Assembly: GCF_900111365.1 (NCBI RefSeq)
Contig: NZ_FOGZ01000010.1
Location: 1-64,000 of the forward strand
Direction: 5' to 3'
Length of the DNA: 64,000 bases
Origin: Propionibacterium cyclohexanicum
GTDB taxonomy: Bacteria > Actinomycetota > Actinomycetes > Propionibacteriales > Propionibacteriaceae
In this document: positions 35,801 to 44,787 of the stretch, piece by piece
How the letters are laid out: the number at the start of each line of letters is the position of its first letter
Numbering within the stretch: position 1 is the stretch's first letter
Program-made: the position numbers and the translations under genes
The notes under the pieces: model-generated
What the model saw: only the letters and a program-made list of their open reading frames with translations
Database searches by the model: none
Told to the model about the DNA's origin: nothing

Positions 35801-35922
35801 CACAGGCTGTCACCCTGTGGCCAGGCACATCCGTTTCCTGTTTTCCCAGATCGCCCGGGTGGGCGCGCTTTCGCGTGCGCCGCCACGGGCGCGCATCCAT
35901 CCCCAGCATCGGAGTCAGAACA

Positions 35923-36876
35923 ATGAGCGACCAGAACCCCACCCACACCGACGCGCTGCCCGAGCGTCCCCACTCGAAGCCGAATGTGTGGCTGATCGTC
36001 GGCATCGCCGTCGTGGTCATCGCCCTGATCGTCGCCATCGTGGTCTATGCCACCGGGCGCAACAAGAAGGCCGATGCCGCCAACGTGACCGTGACGATCG
36101 GCGTCACCGATGAGGCCCAGAGCCACTGGGCCATCCTCAAGAAGAAGGCCGCAGCCGAGGGCATCAATGTGGTGACCAAGAACTTCAGCGACTACACGCA
36201 GGCCAACCCGGCATTGAGCCAGAAGCAACTCGACCTCAACGAGTTCCAGCACCTGCTCTACCTGGCGAACTACAACGTCTCGAACAACGACAACCTGACC
36301 CCCATCGGAGCCACCTTCATCGTGCCCTTGCCGCTGTACTCGCAGAAGCACACCTCACTCGACCAGATTCCCCGCGGCGGCAAGATCGCCATCCCCAATG
36401 ACCCGACGAACCAGGCCCGTGCCCTGCTCGTGCTGCAGGCTGCCAAACTCATCACGCTCAAGAACGGCGGCTCCGTCTTCTCGACGCCTGCCGATATCGA
36501 TGCCGCCAACTCCACCGTGAGCGTCACCCCGGTCGATGCTGCACAGACGGTTGCGGCGCTGCCCAGTGTGGACGGCGCGGTCATCAACAACAACTTCGCC
36601 GCCGACGCCAAGCTCGACCCGAGCAAGGCCCTCTACAAGGACGATCCGAACAATTCCTCAGCCGAGCCGTACATCAACGTGTTCGTCGCACGCGCCGAGG
36701 ACAAGGACAACGCCACCTACAAGCGAGTCGTCGAGCTGTACCACGAGACCGACGTCGTCAATGCCGCCAGGGCCGACTCCAAGGACACCGCAGTGATCGT
36801 GGATCGTCCAGCCAGCGAGCTGCAGACCATCCTCGACGGCCTGGAGGCGAAGGTGAAGGCGAGCAAGAACAAGTGA
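35923..36876 (+). CDS. metQ: methionine-type ABC transporter substrate-binding protein (NlpA/MetQ family)
   Basis: The 317-residue protein has the MetQ-type fold: VTIGVTDEAQSHWAILKKKAAAEGINVVTKNFSDYTQANPALSQKQLDLNEFQHLLYL, then IAIPNDPTNQARALLVLQAAKLITLK and a C-terminal VVELYHETDVV. Instead of a lipobox it begins with about 23 polar residues and a single helix (about 24-45) with no Cys, so it is probably membrane-anchored by an uncleaved segment. The ATG follows GGAG. First gene of metQ-metN-metI, downstream of the Met/Cys leader and terminator. A methionine role rests on family and operon. Confidence 0.85.
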   Translation: MSDQNPTHTDALPERPHSKPNVWLIVGIAVVVIALIVAIVVYATGRNKKADAANVTVTIGVTDEAQSHWAILKKKAAAEGINVVTKNFSDYTQANPALSQKQLDLNEFQHLLYLANYNVSNNDNLTPIGATFIVPLPLYSQKHTSLDQIPRGGKIAIPNDPTNQARALLVLQAAKLITLKNGGSVFSTPADIDAANSTVSVTPVDAAQTVAALPSVDGAVINNNFAADAKLDPSKALYKDDPNNSSAEPYINVFVARAEDKDNATYKRVVELYHETDVVNAARADSKDTAVIVDRPASELQTILDGLEAKVKASKNK

Positions 36877-36887
36877 CCCCACCCCAC

Positions 36888-36960
36888 TGACCCCACGAGG
36901 CAGGCCGCCGCGGCCCGGTGGGGTCACGGCCGGGGCGTGCCCCCCAGGGCGCGCCCCGGC
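36888..36960 (+). promoter_or_regulatory. two intercistronic hairpins between metQ and metN
   Basis: TGACCCCAC (36888-36896) pairs with GTGGGGTCA (36918-36926), and directly after it GCCGGGGCG (36929-36937) pairs with CGCCCCGGC (36952-36960). Neither has a U-run. They probably protect the metQ mRNA 3' end or cause partial termination, so that binding protein exceeds ATPase and permease. Confidence 0.55.
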
Positions 36961-36988
36961 AAACCGCTCGATACAGAACCCAGGAGCC

Positions 36989-38101
36989 ATGACAACCCAG
37001 ATTGCGTTCCACAATGCCGGCAAGGTCTTCCAGACCTCGTCGGGGCCGGTCACGGCACTCGAGAAGATCGACCTCGAGATCGACAAGGGCGAGATCTTCG
37101 CCGTCATCGGCTATTCCGGAGCTGGCAAGAGCACCCTCGTACGCCTCATCAATGGTCTGGAGCGCGTCACACAGGGCACTGTCTTCGTCAACGGCATCGA
37201 CATCACCCACCTGCCGGAGGGCAAACTGCGATCGGTGCGCCGCGAGATCGGCATGATCTTCCAACAGTTCAATCTCATGCGTTCCAAGACCGTGTACGGG
37301 AACATCGCCTATCCCCTCAAGCTCGCGAAGTGGAGCAAGGCCGACATCCAGGCGCGGGTCACTGAGCTGCTGAGCTTCGTGGGGCTCACCTCGAAGGCCT
37401 GGGTCTACCCGGATCAGCTGTCCGGCGGCCAGAAGCAGCGCGTCGGCATCGCCCGCGCGCTGGCCACCCGGCCCTCTGTGCTGCTGGCCGACGAGTCCAC
37501 GAGCGCGCTGGATCCCGAGACCACCCAGGATGTGCTCGCCCTGCTCCGGCGCGTGAACGAGGAACTGGGCGTGACAATCGTCGTCATCACCCACGAGATG
37601 GAGGTGGTGCGGGCGATCGCCGACCGGGTCGCCGTGCTCGACTCGGGGCAGCTCATCGAAGGTGGCAGCGTCGACGAGATCTTCGAGAATCCCAAGGCCG
37701 CCACCACGAGGCGCTTCGTCAACACGATCACGCACTACGATCCCGAACCAGGCGAGATCGAGCGTCTCCAGGCCGCCCGGCCCGGGGCCACTCTGGTGAG
37801 TATTCGCTCGGTCGATCCGGCCGAGTTCGGGCGCTGCCTGGCGGTGATCGGCGCCGATTCCGAGGTCAGCTTCGAGATCGTGCGCGGCGGCATCGTGCAG
37901 GTGAAGACCCGTTCGATCGGCAGTTTCACCGTGGCGCTGGACGGCCCGGCCGGTGCGGTGGCCCGGGCCGAGACGAGCCTGCGTGAGGTTGCCGGGCTGG
38001 CCGAGGAATTGACCCGCGGGGAGCACGCGCTGGATACCCCGGCGCCCGGCCGCCACGAGCTGGGAGAAGAACCGGACGCACCGATCGGAGCAGAGAAATG
38101 A
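36989..38101 (+). CDS. metN: methionine-type ABC transporter ATPase with NIL domain
   Basis: The 370-residue protein has an ATPase core with Walker A GYSGAGKST, Q-loop FQQFNLMRSKTVYGNIAYPLKLAKW (the MetN-specific stretch), signature LSGGQKQRVGIARAL and Walker B VLLADESTSALDPETT. A C-terminal NIL domain at about 265-335 (LVSIRSVDPAEFGRCLAVI, GGIVQVKTRSIGSFTVAL) in MetN binds methionine and trans-inhibits transport. A further 40 disordered residues follow. The ATG lacks a strong ribosome site (CAGGAG lies 6 bases upstream). It overlaps metI by 4 bp. Confidence 0.93.
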   Translation: MTTQIAFHNAGKVFQTSSGPVTALEKIDLEIDKGEIFAVIGYSGAGKSTLVRLINGLERVTQGTVFVNGIDITHLPEGKLRSVRREIGMIFQQFNLMRSKTVYGNIAYPLKLAKWSKADIQARVTELLSFVGLTSKAWVYPDQLSGGQKQRVGIARALATRPSVLLADESTSALDPETTQDVLALLRRVNEELGVTIVVITHEMEVVRAIADRVAVLDSGQLIEGGSVDEIFENPKAATTRRFVNTITHYDPEPGEIERLQAARPGATLVSIRSVDPAEFGRCLAVIGADSEVSFEIVRGGIVQVKTRSIGSFTVALDGPAGAVARAETSLREVAGLAEELTRGEHALDTPAPGRHELGEEPDAPIGAEK

Positions 38102-38757
38102 GCGACTGGGACTCCATCAAGTCCGTCTACTTCCAGTCCATCCTCGAGACCCTCTTCATGGTCGTCACGACGCTCATCGTCGGAGGGCTCGCCGGGCTGC
38201 TGCTCGGCCTAGGCCTGTACTCGACGCGAGCCGGCGGGCTGCTGGCCAACAAGTGGGTGCATACGGTGCTGAACGTCATCGTCAACATCATCCGCCCCAT
38301 CCCGTTCATCATCTTCGTCACCGCCATCGGACCTCTGACCCTGCGCGTCATGGGAACGACCATCGGCACGAGCGCTGCCACCTTCGCGCTGTGCGTCGCT
38401 GCCACCTTCGGTATCTCACGCATCGTCGAGCAGAACCTGGTCACCGTCGACCCCGGTGTCGTCGAGGCTGCCCGGGCGATGGGCGCCGGGCCATGGCGGG
38501 TGCTGTTCACGGTTGTCATCCCCGAGGCGCTGGGTCCCCTCATTCTCGGGTATACCTTCATCTTCGTCTCGGTGGTCGATATGACGGCTGTCGCCGGTGC
38601 GGTTGCCGGGGGCGGCCTGGGCCAGTTCGCCATCAGCTATGGCTATCAGCGCTTCAACTGGTCGGTCACGGCACTGGCCGTGGTGACGATCATCGTTCTC
38701 GTGCAGCTGGCCCAGTTCACTGGCAACACACTGGCCCGCAAGGCGCTGCGGCGCTGA
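38098..38757 (+). CDS. metI: methionine-type ABC transporter permease
   Basis: The 219-residue protein has five helices and the MetI patterns: LETLFMVVTTLIVGGLAGLLLGLGLY, NIIRPIPFIIFVTAIGPLTLRVMGTTIG and the EAA loop VEAARAMGAGPWRVLFTVVIPEALGPLILG, then VDMTAVAGAVAGGGLGQFAISYGYQRF. It forms the membrane channel with MetN. ATGA overlap with metN. Last gene of the operon. Confidence 0.94.
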   Translation: MSDWDSIKSVYFQSILETLFMVVTTLIVGGLAGLLLGLGLYSTRAGGLLANKWVHTVLNVIVNIIRPIPFIIFVTAIGPLTLRVMGTTIGTSAATFALCVAATFGISRIVEQNLVTVDPGVVEAARAMGAGPWRVLFTVVIPEALGPLILGYTFIFVSVVDMTAVAGAVAGGGLGQFAISYGYQRFNWSVTALAVVTIIVLVQLAQFTGNTLARKALRR

Positions 38758-38820
38758 GCCGACCGCCTGCCCCTGGCCGCCAGGGCCTGGCTCAGCGGGC
38801 CGCGAGCAGCCGGGGGCACA

Positions 38821-39573
38821 ATGGCCGCCATGACGTGGCAGCGGATCTGGTCGGGCCTGGTCGGGCGATTGCGGGCCAGCGCGGTGCCCGAGGGACCCGC
38901 CGACACCGGCTGGCTCGCCATTGCCTGCCTGGCGGCGCTGGCCTGCGTAGCCGTGCCGGTCTTGTGGCGTGCGACGCGCAGCCTCGTCACCGTGGTGCAC
39001 GAGACCGGTCACGCGCTGGTCGGCGTGGCCTGCGGACGGCGCTTTGTGGGTTTTCGGGTCAATACCGACATGTCGGGTGAGACGGTCACTGCGGGACGCG
39101 AGCGGGGGCTCGCCCGGATCGCTACCACCGCTGCCGGCTATCCGATGCCAGCCTTGGTGGGCGCCGGGCTGGTGTACGTCGGATTGCACGGCTATGCGAG
39201 CCTCCTCCTGCTCGTCAGCTGGCTGATTCTCGCGGCCCTCGCAGTGCGCGCCCGGTCCGCCTATACAGTGCTCACCCTTGCGCTGCTGCTCGGTGCAGTG
39301 GGGGCCCTGTGGTGGGCCGGCGGAGACGGGTTGAACACGGCCGTGGTCGCCGGAGCGGGTGTCTTCCTCGTTCTCGGGGGTTGGCGTGGCTGGCTCGCAG
39401 TGCTCCGCAGCCCGGACCCACGCCAGGACCCTGGCACACTGGCTGGCCTGACCCACATTCCGCGAGCGCTGTGGAACGCGCTGTTCGCCCTCGTGATGGC
39501 GGCATCGAGCTGGCTGCTGGTGCGGCTGCTGGGTGCTCCCCTGGGCGCGGCTGCCCAGGCCGTGATGCCCTGA
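38821..39573 (+). CDS. M50B-like membrane metalloprotease
   Basis: The 250-residue protein has six or seven helices. The first holds the zinc-binding motif VVHETGHALVGVACGRRFVGF with His60, Glu61 and His64 (HExxH type), as in the M50B/site-2-protease-like family of actinobacteria. The third ligand region may be the TTAAGYPMPALVGAGLVY segment, which resembles the family's AGY-x-x-P motif. Substrates are unknown. The start is ATG 38821; ATG 38830 is equally likely. Transcribed alone after metI, 63 bp downstream. Confidence 0.78.
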   Translation: MAAMTWQRIWSGLVGRLRASAVPEGPADTGWLAIACLAALACVAVPVLWRATRSLVTVVHETGHALVGVACGRRFVGFRVNTDMSGETVTAGRERGLARIATTAAGYPMPALVGAGLVYVGLHGYASLLLLVSWLILAALAVRARSAYTVLTLALLLGAVGALWWAGGDGLNTAVVAGAGVFLVLGGWRGWLAVLRSPDPRQDPGTLAGLTHIPRALWNALFALVMAASSWLLVRLLGAPLGAAAQAVMP

Positions 39574-39687
39574 TGATGACCCGCACGCCGGCCCCCAGGG
39601 TGCCTGCTGCGCAGGAAGACGGCTTGCGACGACGAGCAGTTCTGCGTCCCGAGGCCTGCCACCGGTGGGCCCTGCGGAGGCGCTGGG

Positions 39688-40098
39688 TCAGGCCGGCGCC
39701 TGCGAGCTGTGGCCCTGGTCCCAGGCGTCCCGGGCCTCCAGGACATCGCCCACATGGGTCTCCGCCCAGCGCCGGGCGGCCCTCACCGGCTCGCGGAGCG
39801 AGCGCCCCAGCGCCGTGAGCTCGTACTCGACGCGCGGCGGCACCTCGGCATAGACCCGGCGGGCCACGAGACCGTCCTGCTCCATGAGGCGCAGCGTATG
39901 CGTGAGCACCTTGGGGGTGACGCCGCCGACTGTGGCGCGTACCTGTGTGAAGCGCAGCGGGCCAGCGTCGAGGGCCTCGACGACCAGCGGTGTCCACCGC
40001 TCACCCATCCGCGCGAGCACGGTGCGGGAGGGACAGGCGGGATTCATGACATCAGCGGGCAGGTTGTCGCGGACGGTAGGGCTTTGGGCTGTGCTCAT
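39688..40098 (-). CDS. HxlR-family transcriptional regulator
   Basis: The 136-residue winged-helix protein has the HxlR pattern: a single Cys in PACPSRTVLARMGERWTPLVVEAL, LRFTQVRATVGGVTPKVLTHTLRLMEQDGLVARRVYAEVPPRVEYELTALG. The conserved N-terminal Cys is present (near residue 22) but not the Cys pair of the other HxlR protein in the window. It is divergent from an NAD(P)-binding protein gene, which is its most likely target, through an AT-rich 119-bp intergenic region. Confidence 0.9.
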   Translation of the reverse strand: MSTAQSPTVRDNLPADVMNPACPSRTVLARMGERWTPLVVEALDAGPLRFTQVRATVGGVTPKVLTHTLRLMEQDGLVARRVYAEVPPRVEYELTALGRSLREPVRAARRWAETHVGDVLEARDAWDQGHSSQAPA

Positions 40099-40217
40099 GG
40101 GTCAATAGTATCTCATGGATATTCAGTTTCCTTGAAGATATTGATTTCGCTTGGATACCTTAGACGTGCCATGAGTCGCGCGGGCCGTCCGTGCGGCTGG
40201 CCGAGAGTGGAGGCATC
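40099..40217. promoter_or_regulatory. AT-rich divergent promoter/operator region
   Basis: Between the divergent HxlR and NAD(P)-binding protein genes lies an unusually AT-rich block (about 40105-40165). It includes GTATC and GATAC as distant inverted repeats and GATATTCAGTTTCCTTGAAG with TTC/GAA inverted ends. The HxlR protein probably binds here. Confidence 0.45.
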
Positions 40218-40826
40218 ATGAAGATCGTCGTTGTCGGGGCAACCGGCATGGTGGGAAGCCGAATCGTCGCCGAGGCGCTGCACAGAGGGCACGAGGTGGT
40301 CGCTGTGACGCGCCGGGGTACTGCCGTGGATGGGGCTACGAGCGCCAAGGCCGAGTTCACCGATACCCCGGCCATCCTGGATCTCGCCAAGAACGCCGAC
40401 GCCCTGGTGGTCGCCGTTCCGCCGTCGCGGACCAGCCCGGAGCCGATCGAGGTCAACATCGAGGCTCACCAGCGGATCATCGACGCCAAGCCCACAACGC
40501 GGGTCCTCGTCGTCGGCGGCGCTGGCTCGCTGCTCGAGGACGGCGTCCGGCTCGTCGACACCCCCGGGTTCCCCGAGGACTACAAGCGAGAGGGGATCTG
40601 GGGCTCGGATCTGCTCGAGCGCTACCGTGCTGCGGGGGACAGCCTCGACTGGGTGTTCGTCTCCCCCTCGCCGGTCATCGCGCCGGGTGAGCGCACTGGG
40701 CACTACACGCTGGGCACCGATAGCCCTGCCGGTGAGCACGTCAGCGCCGAGAACTTCGCCGTGGGGGTGCTTGACGAGCTCGAGAAGCCGGCCCATCGTC
40801 ACCAGCGCATCACTTTCGCCGACTGA
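40218..40826 (+). CDS. NAD(P)-binding atypical SDR (NmrA/YwnB-like)
   Basis: The 202-residue protein has a Rossmann fold with KIVVVGATGMVGSRIVAEALHRGHEVVAVTRR, the GxxGxxG dinucleotide site of extended/atypical SDRs. LVVGGAGSLLEDGVRLVDTPGFPEDYK and WVFVSPSPVIAPGERTGHYTLG are typical of the YwnB/YesF group. The usual Tyr-x-x-x-Lys pair is not evident, so catalysis is uncertain; a redox-sensing or flavin-reductase-like role is possible. The ATG follows GTGGAGG. Divergent from its probable HxlR regulator. Confidence 0.87.
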   Translation: MKIVVVGATGMVGSRIVAEALHRGHEVVAVTRRGTAVDGATSAKAEFTDTPAILDLAKNADALVVAVPPSRTSPEPIEVNIEAHQRIIDAKPTTRVLVVGGAGSLLEDGVRLVDTPGFPEDYKREGIWGSDLLERYRAAGDSLDWVFVSPSPVIAPGERTGHYTLGTDSPAGEHVSAENFAVGVLDELEKPAHRHQRITFAD

Positions 40827-40991
40827 GCTGCGCCGGCTCGGTGCGTGCTGGCTCATCGCGTGTCGACTGGCCTTGTGAGGGCGGGGTCCGCCTCGTCAGT
40901 CGGACAGCTCGTCCTCTAGGATTCGTCTCAGAGCGCAAAGGCACTCGACGCGCCAGCAGCGCTGGGGCGGATCGCTGGAGGGATCTCGTTC

Positions 40992-41513
40992 GTGGCAGCT
41001 GCCGGCAGTGGCGTGCGCAGGAGTGGTTGGTACATCGGCGCCGTCGTCGTCCTGGTGCTCGGTGTCCTGGTCATGGTGGTGAAGATCGCCTCCTCGGCCG
41101 ACTCACCCCCGGCACCCAGCACGGTCGGGCCCAGCGCGACCCGATCCGGCACGGCCGGTCCGGCGTCCGTGGTGGCCAGCGCCAGCCACGCCGCGGCCGG
41201 CCGCAGCACGGCGGGAAGCGCAGGCGCTGCGCCCGACTCCGACGACATCACGGCCGCCTCGACGCCCGCCCCGGGTAGCGACCGGATCACCGTGAACGTC
41301 CCGGCGGACGCCCCCGGCTGGGCCACGCTCACGCTGGGGCCGGGCACCAGCAATGGCATCCTGACCATCGAGGTGGCGGGGGGCTCCACCTCGACGGCCT
41401 CCGTCGACGGTCCGGGACCGGTCCGGATCGATCTCGACGCACCGGCGGGACGACATGCCGTGACGATCAATTCGACGGGCTCGCTGGGAAGCGCGACGAT
41501 CTCCTTCTCCTGA
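40992..41513 (+). CDS. membrane-anchored secreted protein of unknown function
   Basis: The 173-residue protein has an N-terminal hydrophobic helix (about 12-33), a Ser/Thr/Ala/Pro-rich linker (34-95) and a small C-terminal domain of beta-rich composition (ITVNVPADAPGWATLTLGPGTSNGILTIEVAGG onwards). No Cys follows the helix. No family was recognised. The GTG follows GGAGGG. It precedes the GH64-like gene by 142 bp and has the same anchored, linker-plus-domain build. Confidence 0.68.
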   Translation: MAAAGSGVRRSGWYIGAVVVLVLGVLVMVVKIASSADSPPAPSTVGPSATRSGTAGPASVVASASHAAAGRSTAGSAGAAPDSDDITAASTPAPGSDRITVNVPADAPGWATLTLGPGTSNGILTIEVAGGSTSTASVDGPGPVRIDLDAPAGRHAVTINSTGSLGSATISFS

Positions 41514-41655
41514 CTGTGGATTCTCCGGACTGTGGGCGGCGGATTCGTCCCGATTGCTGAGACGGGTCGGTGGTTCTGGCTACCATTCCTGTCACAACGC
41601 ACCGGCGCCGCCGAACTCTGCGTGGCCGTGGTGAAACCCTTGCTAGGAGTCCGCC

Positions 41656-42990
41656 ATGACATCGAAGAGAAGCACTGCCCGTACACCGATGATCGTGCTC
41701 GCTGCGGCCATCGTCATGGCACTCGCCGTCTGGATCGTCATCAACTCGGCGAACCGGGGCGCGAACTCGCTCGATCCCGCCGGCACCACCGAGCCCGCCG
41801 GATCGGGCAGCTCGGCCGGTGACCGGGTCGATTCGTCGAGCCTTCCCATCGAGCTGACGAACAACTCGGGCTCCGACCAGCCGTTGTACATCTACATCGT
41901 GGGGAGCTCCACGACCATCTCCTCCGGCGACAAGCTCGGATACGTCGATCGCGAGGGTCGCTTCCAGCTGTGGCCGAAGGCGGACGGCACGACCCCCGTC
42001 GATGCCCCCGATGTGGCGATCGAGGGCCCGGCCCCCGGGACGACGATGACACTGCACCTGCCGGTGGGAATCTCCGGGCGCATCTACTACGCGCTGGGCA
42101 ACAAGCTGCACTTCGGCCTGGTGGGTGCCGGCGATGGCACCACCGGCCTCATTCAGCCGGCCCCCTGGGATCGAGCCGACAAGAACTACGCCACGCTGTT
42201 CGACTGGACCGAGTTCACCTTCACCTCGAACGCCACCTCGGGAACCGGGCTGTGGGCCAATCCCACCCAGGTGGACCAGTTCGCCGTTCCGGCAACCGTC
42301 GGCGTGCGCGGCCCCGACAATGCCGCCGCCGACACCGGAACGCTTGCCCCCGGTGGGCGCGCGAAGGTGATCGAGACGCTGTCGGCCGATCCGGCATGGG
42401 CGAAATCCGTCGTGCGGGACGAGTCCGGCAGATTCCTTCGGGTACTCGCACCGGGCCATGCGACGATGGCCGGGCTGCTCGCCAAGGACTATCTCGATGC
42501 CTTCATCGCCACCGCATGGTCGCGCTACGAGAACTCGGCACTCACCGTGATTCCCAATGCCCAGCAACCCGAACGAAAGTTCTTCGGCAGGACCGTGGGC
42601 GATGTGATGACGTTCACCGATACCAGCGGTACCACGGTCGCCGCCTTCGCCCGGCCCAGCAGCGCCGACGTGTGGGGCTGCGACGGCAATCTCAACGGGG
42701 TGGGCAATACGACCCTGCCCAACGACCAGACCGTCGGGCCCATCTCGCGCACAGTGTGCGCAGCGCTGACCAGGGGGACGCTCGGCTCTGCGGACACCGA
42801 GCCCGTCACCGACGCTGCGAGATTCTTCACGAACACCGAGGGCCTCAACCTCTACGCCAAGAGCGTGCATGCGGCGATGGCGGACGGCCGGGCCTATGCC
42901 TTCCCCTTCGATGACGTGGGCGCCCACGAGTCACTGGTCTCCCAGTCGGATCCCAGCGCGATGTCGATCACGGTCCAGCCACTGGGCTGA
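41656..42990 (+). CDS. GH64-like beta-1,3-glucanase, membrane-anchored
   Basis: The 444-residue protein has an N-terminal signal-anchor helix (about 12-32), a short polar linker and a glycoside hydrolase family 64 (thaumatin-like) domain from about residue 62 to the end. Family features are LPIELTNNSGSDQPLYIYIVG, the catalytic region FDWTEFTF with Glu186, NPTQVDQFAVPATVGV with Asp207 and VWGCDGNLNG. GH64 enzymes cut beta-1,3-glucan to laminaripentaose. The catalytic assignment is by pattern only. The ATG follows TAGGAGT. Transcribed alone or with the gene upstream. Confidence 0.82.
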   Translation: MTSKRSTARTPMIVLAAAIVMALAVWIVINSANRGANSLDPAGTTEPAGSGSSAGDRVDSSSLPIELTNNSGSDQPLYIYIVGSSTTISSGDKLGYVDREGRFQLWPKADGTTPVDAPDVAIEGPAPGTTMTLHLPVGISGRIYYALGNKLHFGLVGAGDGTTGLIQPAPWDRADKNYATLFDWTEFTFTSNATSGTGLWANPTQVDQFAVPATVGVRGPDNAAADTGTLAPGGRAKVIETLSADPAWAKSVVRDESGRFLRVLAPGHATMAGLLAKDYLDAFIATAWSRYENSALTVIPNAQQPERKFFGRTVGDVMTFTDTSGTTVAAFARPSSADVWGCDGNLNGVGNTTLPNDQTVGPISRTVCAALTRGTLGSADTEPVTDAARFFTNTEGLNLYAKSVHAAMADGRAYAFPFDDVGAHESLVSQSDPSAMSITVQPLG

Positions 42991-43020
42991 GCGGGTACCG
43001 GCCCGGGCTCCTCGAACGCC

Positions 43021-44787
43021 TCAGATGCCCATCACTTTCACGGGCTTGAGCGTCACGTCCTCGAGCAGCGCAGCGATGATCGCCGAATAGTCGCCGCTCA
43101 CCGGCCTGCCGAGCACACCTGCCCAGGCCGGGGTGATCTGCGCCGCATGGTATTTGTGCCCATAGCCCTCCGGCACATTGCGGCAGACCGGCATATCGCT
43201 CGCCACCTGCCAGAAGGTGACGAATGGCCACCACCGCATCGCTGCCATCGGGCTGGCCGGGACCCGGCGTGCGCCGAGCCACTCGGGGCGGCGCCACAGC
43301 AGCCGGGTGGACCACCACACCACGGGATCCGTGTCGTTCTGCAGATAGACGATGCGGGGATGTTCCCAGGCCTCCAGCGGCGTGCCGAACTCGTCACTGA
43401 GCAGTTCGCGGCCGTTCTTCGCGAAACGGATCTGCCGCCCGGAATCGATGACGGGATCGACGACGGTGGAGCCGGGCGCGCGCCGGTCGGTGAGCAGCTC
43501 GTGCATCGGGGTGAAATCGGGGGTGCCGAGCCACACCGCACCGTCGATGCGAGCGGTCATGTCCTGTGGGGACTCGAAGATGCCGTTGCTGCCGTAGGCC
43601 CCCAGGGACTCTCCGGCCAGGTAGAGCCTGGGCCGCTTGTCGGGCGGAATCTCGTGGAGCCGGGACTCGACGGCCTCGAACAGCAGCCGGCTGGCCGCCA
43701 CCGGGACCTCCTTGCCGGTGAACAGCGTGATCGCGCTGGGCAGGCCTGAGTACTGGGTGGCCACGGTGCAGCAGTCCCCGCCGGTGAGATATTCGAAGGC
43801 CGAGGCGCTCCACTCGTTGACATTGCCGCGTCCGGTGGTGGTGACGATACAGATCGCCCGGCGCTGCCATGCGCCGATGCGGTCCATCTCGGCTACCGCA
43901 GCCTGGGCGATGCCCTCGAGGCTGCGTCCATTGAGAGCGGCATAGGCCCGCAGTGGTTCGAGCGCTGGCTGTCGCGTCACCTCTTCGATGCGGGCCCGAT
44001 CCGGGCCGCCTGAGACGAAGCGCTTGCCCTGCAGGCCCAGGCTGTCCCAGGCCTCGCGGGAGCTCGCGCTTCCCGAGCGTCCCGGGTCGGTGGGTGCGTC
44101 GACACCGGGCGGGGTGGTGCGGTCGAGGTGCTCAGAGGCCGTCTTGCCCACTCCGCACACACCCTTGAGGATCACCTGGTCGAAGACGAGGACGATCGTC
44201 GCGAGCACGATGAGCGTGGACAGCATGCGCGCCAGCAGTGCCCACACGAAGCGGCTCTTGAGGTGATTGGTGAACCAGTCGATGGTGGCCACCGTGCCGC
44301 GCCACTGCAGTGCGAACAGCGCCAGGATGACAGTAGCTGCCCCGGTGGACAGTGCCGCCCAGCTCGGCCCAGGGCCCTTCACCTGGCAGTAGCGGGCGGT
44401 GCGGCGCTGACCCGAAAGGCTTGCGAGGGGTATTCCGGCCAGCAGCAACGCGAGCACCAGCAGGCCCCCCGCCAGCCAGATGCGCTTGCCATGGCGCAGA
44501 TGCACGTGGACGCCGAGCAGATCAGCCAGCAAACCGGTCATCCAGCTGACCAGCAGCCCCGACTGGTAGCCGAACATGGCTGACAATGCCGCAATGAAGC
44601 CCTGGAATCCCCAGGGCCGGGGCAGCAGCGAGGGGGAGTAGGCCGCCGTATAGCCGATGATCCCGCCAGTGACTCCGGCTGCAGACAGCCCCGCCAGGTG
44701 CGCCTCGCGCCAGTCGACCAGCCGTTCAAAGAGTTGGATGCGCAACTGCTCGGTCGCCGGATCGCTCCGGCGGTGGTGGCGCGCCAT
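43021..44787 (-). CDS. membrane alpha/beta hydrolase (PF10081/PF15420 type)
   Basis: The 588-residue protein has four or five helices in the first 230 residues, which match the alpha/beta-hydrolase N-terminal membrane domain (YSPSLLPRPWGFQGFIAALSAMFGYQSG). The C-terminal hydrolase domain contains VVTTTGRGNVNE, the nucleophile elbow LAGESLGAYG with Ser394, DGAVWLGTPDFTPMH and HPRIVYLQNDTDPVVWWS. The family is common in actinobacteria, with unknown substrates, possibly lipids. The ATG at 44787 is preferred over one at 44823; TAGGCT a few bases upstream suggests leaderless translation. Confidence 0.88.
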   Translation of the reverse strand: MARHHRRSDPATEQLRIQLFERLVDWREAHLAGLSAAGVTGGIIGYTAAYSPSLLPRPWGFQGFIAALSAMFGYQSGLLVSWMTGLLADLLGVHVHLRHGKRIWLAGGLLVLALLLAGIPLASLSGQRRTARYCQVKGPGPSWAALSTGAATVILALFALQWRGTVATIDWFTNHLKSRFVWALLARMLSTLIVLATIVLVFDQVILKGVCGVGKTASEHLDRTTPPGVDAPTDPGRSGSASSREAWDSLGLQGKRFVSGGPDRARIEEVTRQPALEPLRAYAALNGRSLEGIAQAAVAEMDRIGAWQRRAICIVTTTGRGNVNEWSASAFEYLTGGDCCTVATQYSGLPSAITLFTGKEVPVAASRLLFEAVESRLHEIPPDKRPRLYLAGESLGAYGSNGIFESPQDMTARIDGAVWLGTPDFTPMHELLTDRRAPGSTVVDPVIDSGRQIRFAKNGRELLSDEFGTPLEAWEHPRIVYLQNDTDPVVWWSTRLLWRRPEWLGARRVPASPMAAMRWWPFVTFWQVASDMPVCRNVPEGYGHKYHAAQITPAWAGVLGRPVSGDYSAIIAALLEDVTLKPVKVMGI

